Positions 63,187 to 64,000 of a stretch of DNA of 64,000 bases are shown here, piece by piece (the first letter of the stretch is position 1; each line of letters begins with the position of its first letter). A program made the translations under genes and the position numbers. A model generated the notes under the pieces. The model had not been told where the DNA came from and ran no database searches. It saw nothing but the letters and a program-made list of their open reading frames with translations. Origin of the DNA: Streptomyces violascens. Its GTDB lineage: Bacteria; Actinomycetota; Actinomycetes; Streptomycetales; Streptomycetaceae. Location of the stretch: assembly GCF_014649955.1 (NCBI RefSeq), contig NZ_BMUA01000030.1, positions 20,472-84,471 on the forward strand, in the 5' to 3' direction.

Positions 63187-63354
63187 ACCGTGCTGCCCCG
63201 CGGACACGTCGAGCCCGTCACCATCGGCGGCAAGGAACACACGGTCAAGCTCGGCGTCTGGATGTCCGACAAGAGGACCCGCCGCACCAAACTCAGCGGG
63301 GAGCAACGCGGAAGGCTCGCCGAACTCGGAATGGACTGGGCACAGGACGGTTAG
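63187..63354 (+). pseudogene. Helicase-associated domain remnant fused to IS5 debris
   Basis: GHVEPVTIGGKEHTVKLGVW, MSDKRTRRTKLSGEQRGRLA, ELGMDWAQDG and a stop match a helicase-associated domain end. It is in frame with the IS5 fragment, but only by chance joining. An inverted near-identical copy of the last part and flank lies at 43.1-43.3 kb. Confidence 0.5.
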
Positions 63355-63445
63355 GGTGACCTTAGTCTGGGGCGGGTGGCTGGCAACTCTGCCGGTGACG
63401 GAACACTTCGCCTCAGACCACCAAGAATGTGCGATCCAGGGTGCG
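63305..63445. repeat. Long inverted copy of the 43.1 kb segment
   Basis: About 140 bases that match the complement of 43,118-43,267 closely, including ACTGGGCACAGGACGGTTAG and GTCTGGGGCGGGTGGCTGGC (or one-base variants). With its partner it forms a 20-kb-apart inverted pair that could recombine. Confidence 0.75.
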
Positions 63446-63641
63446 TTTCACGGCATGATCCACGCCGCACGTGTGTGGTGCGCGGAACCCCGGCGCAGAT
63501 TCATTCGGCAGCAGGCGGGTCGAGGCCCGGGGTATCTCACGAGACAGGTGGTGATTGCGTGCGGTGTTGGCCTGGCGGCGTTTCGTGACGAAGTGCCAAA
63601 CTGACGCCCACGTTCATTTGTTGATGCGAGGGGGTTCTGCC

Positions 63642-64000
63642 ATGCCGAACACCGGGCACCGGTTCGTCGTGAAGGTCGGCGAGGACGAGGTTGCTTTCCA
63701 CTAAGCGTCAGGGCTTCCGCTGGATCGCTCCAAGGCGGCACTCAGCAGTCCGCTGTCGGCACTGCCCGATATCAGTGGCGAAGCGCTGACGGAGCTGGCG
63801 AATCCGACGATCAAGCTCAAGCACGGCGTCGTCAAGCCGAAGAGCGATCTGCATGAGTGGGTCAGCACGGCCGCCGGGGGCCAGGCCAGCAAGAAGGACA
63901 TCCGCATCAGCCTGACCGATGACGCGGGGACGGCTCTTCTGGTGTCCGCGTACTCTCTGATCTGCTCAGCTGTGTACGTTTGTAACTGCTCGGTTATCAG
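63642..64000 (+). pseudogene. Contractile phage-tail/CIS tube-type protein with a nonsense codon, cut by window end
   Basis: ATG 63642 with GAGGGGG upstream reads MPNTGHRFVVKVGEDEVAFH, then TAA (63702-63704), then ASGLPLDRSKAALSSPLSAL, IKLKHGVVKPKSDLHEWVST, KKDIRISLTDDAGTALLVSA in the same frame. The pattern (F-x-V-x-VxGxEVxxFxEVSGL, then LKxGxxxxxDLxxWV, then D(I/V)xIxLxDxxG) is that of gp19-like inner tube proteins of contractile phage tails and extracellular contractile injection systems. A GAA-to-TAA change explains the stop. The last ~15 residues look foreign, so it may also be truncated. Confidence 0.55.

Noticed and set aside
61130..63604. An 824-codon plus-strand open frame
   Set aside because: It is antisense to the secreted nuclease and continues through repeat and IS5 debris; composition and lack of motifs show a GC-bias artefact.
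46773..63704. Stop-codon reassignment or general read-through
   Set aside because: TAG, TGA and TAA each interrupt one or more genes, normal genes here use all three as terminators, and the surrounding region is full of other lesions.
1..64000. Linear-replicon telomere or tRNA-embedded attachment site
   Set aside because: No packed palindromes of the Streptomyces telomere type at either window end and no tRNA-like cloverleaf was recognised.

Overview
The window is a high-GC actinobacterial segment, almost certainly from a Streptomyces chromosome arm or large linear plasmid. Evidence for this is the codon use, GGAGG-type ribosome sites with frequent GTG/TTG starts, and actinobacterial families (SARP/BTAD, DUF317, helicase-associated domain, IS110/IS630/IS256/IS1182 transposases, rodlin-like secreted proteins). 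No rRNA, tRNA, CRISPR array, replication origin or telomere was recognised.

It is a mosaic of intact islands separated by mobile-element debris. Roughly fifteen transposase, integrase or nuclease remnants are present, and only an IS1182 transposase, one IS630 transposase and a long TnpB look intact. Many genes carry one-base indels or single nonsense codons, so either this is an actively decaying accessory region or the assembly has residual indel errors.

Layout. 0-4 kb: integrase debris, an aminoglycoside-nucleotidyltransferase-like gene, a truncated DNA ligase, a small zinc-finger protein and a pentapeptide-repeat protein. 4.2-7 kb: a two-component flavin monooxygenase (oxygenase plus flavin reductase) beside a GntR regulator. 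7.5-8.9 kb: GlxA-type AraC regulator and divergent cupin. 9.5-11.1 kb: FAD monooxygenase and divergent MarR regulator sharing a perfect palindrome. 11.5-14 kb: broken I36 inhibitor, class IV aminotransferase and an Ldh_2 dehydrogenase. 14-19.6 kb: remains of a Tad-type pilus cluster (TadE-like fragment, a membrane LysM-SARP protein containing an 8-bp repeat tract, and a prepilin peptidase split by an IS630 element). 19.8-27 kb: hypotheticals, a secreted alpha/beta hydrolase, IS110 and IS256. 27.9-31.1 kb: an M-box magnesium riboswitch leading an MgtE-N/CBS protein and an NRAMP-related transporter. 32-41 kb: TnpB, IS3 and IS630 elements.

38.6-42 kb holds small secreted proteins, three of which share a rodlin-like two-cysteine domain. 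42-44 kb has terpene-synthase, TPR and helicase-associated remnants. 44.2-48.5 kb has an XRE regulator divergent from a Gfo/Idh/MocA, DegT (amber-interrupted) and NUDIX operon. 49-51.6 kb contains wrecked CofE-like, DnaB-N-like, DUF317 and Shedu (DUF4263) genes. 51.7-57.6 kb has a winged-helix regulator, a secreted protein, a Tn3 remnant, a quinone oxidoreductase, IS1182 and a broken GDSL esterase. 57.9-59.3 kb has an alpha/beta hydrolase with divergent MarR. 59.3-64 kb is mostly repeats around a secreted NucA/NucB-type nuclease and ends in a broken contractile-tail tube gene.

The signals most worth following are the octanucleotide tract that could switch the membrane LysM-SARP regulator on and off, the rodlin-like paralogue array, and the M-box/NRAMP magnesium operon.
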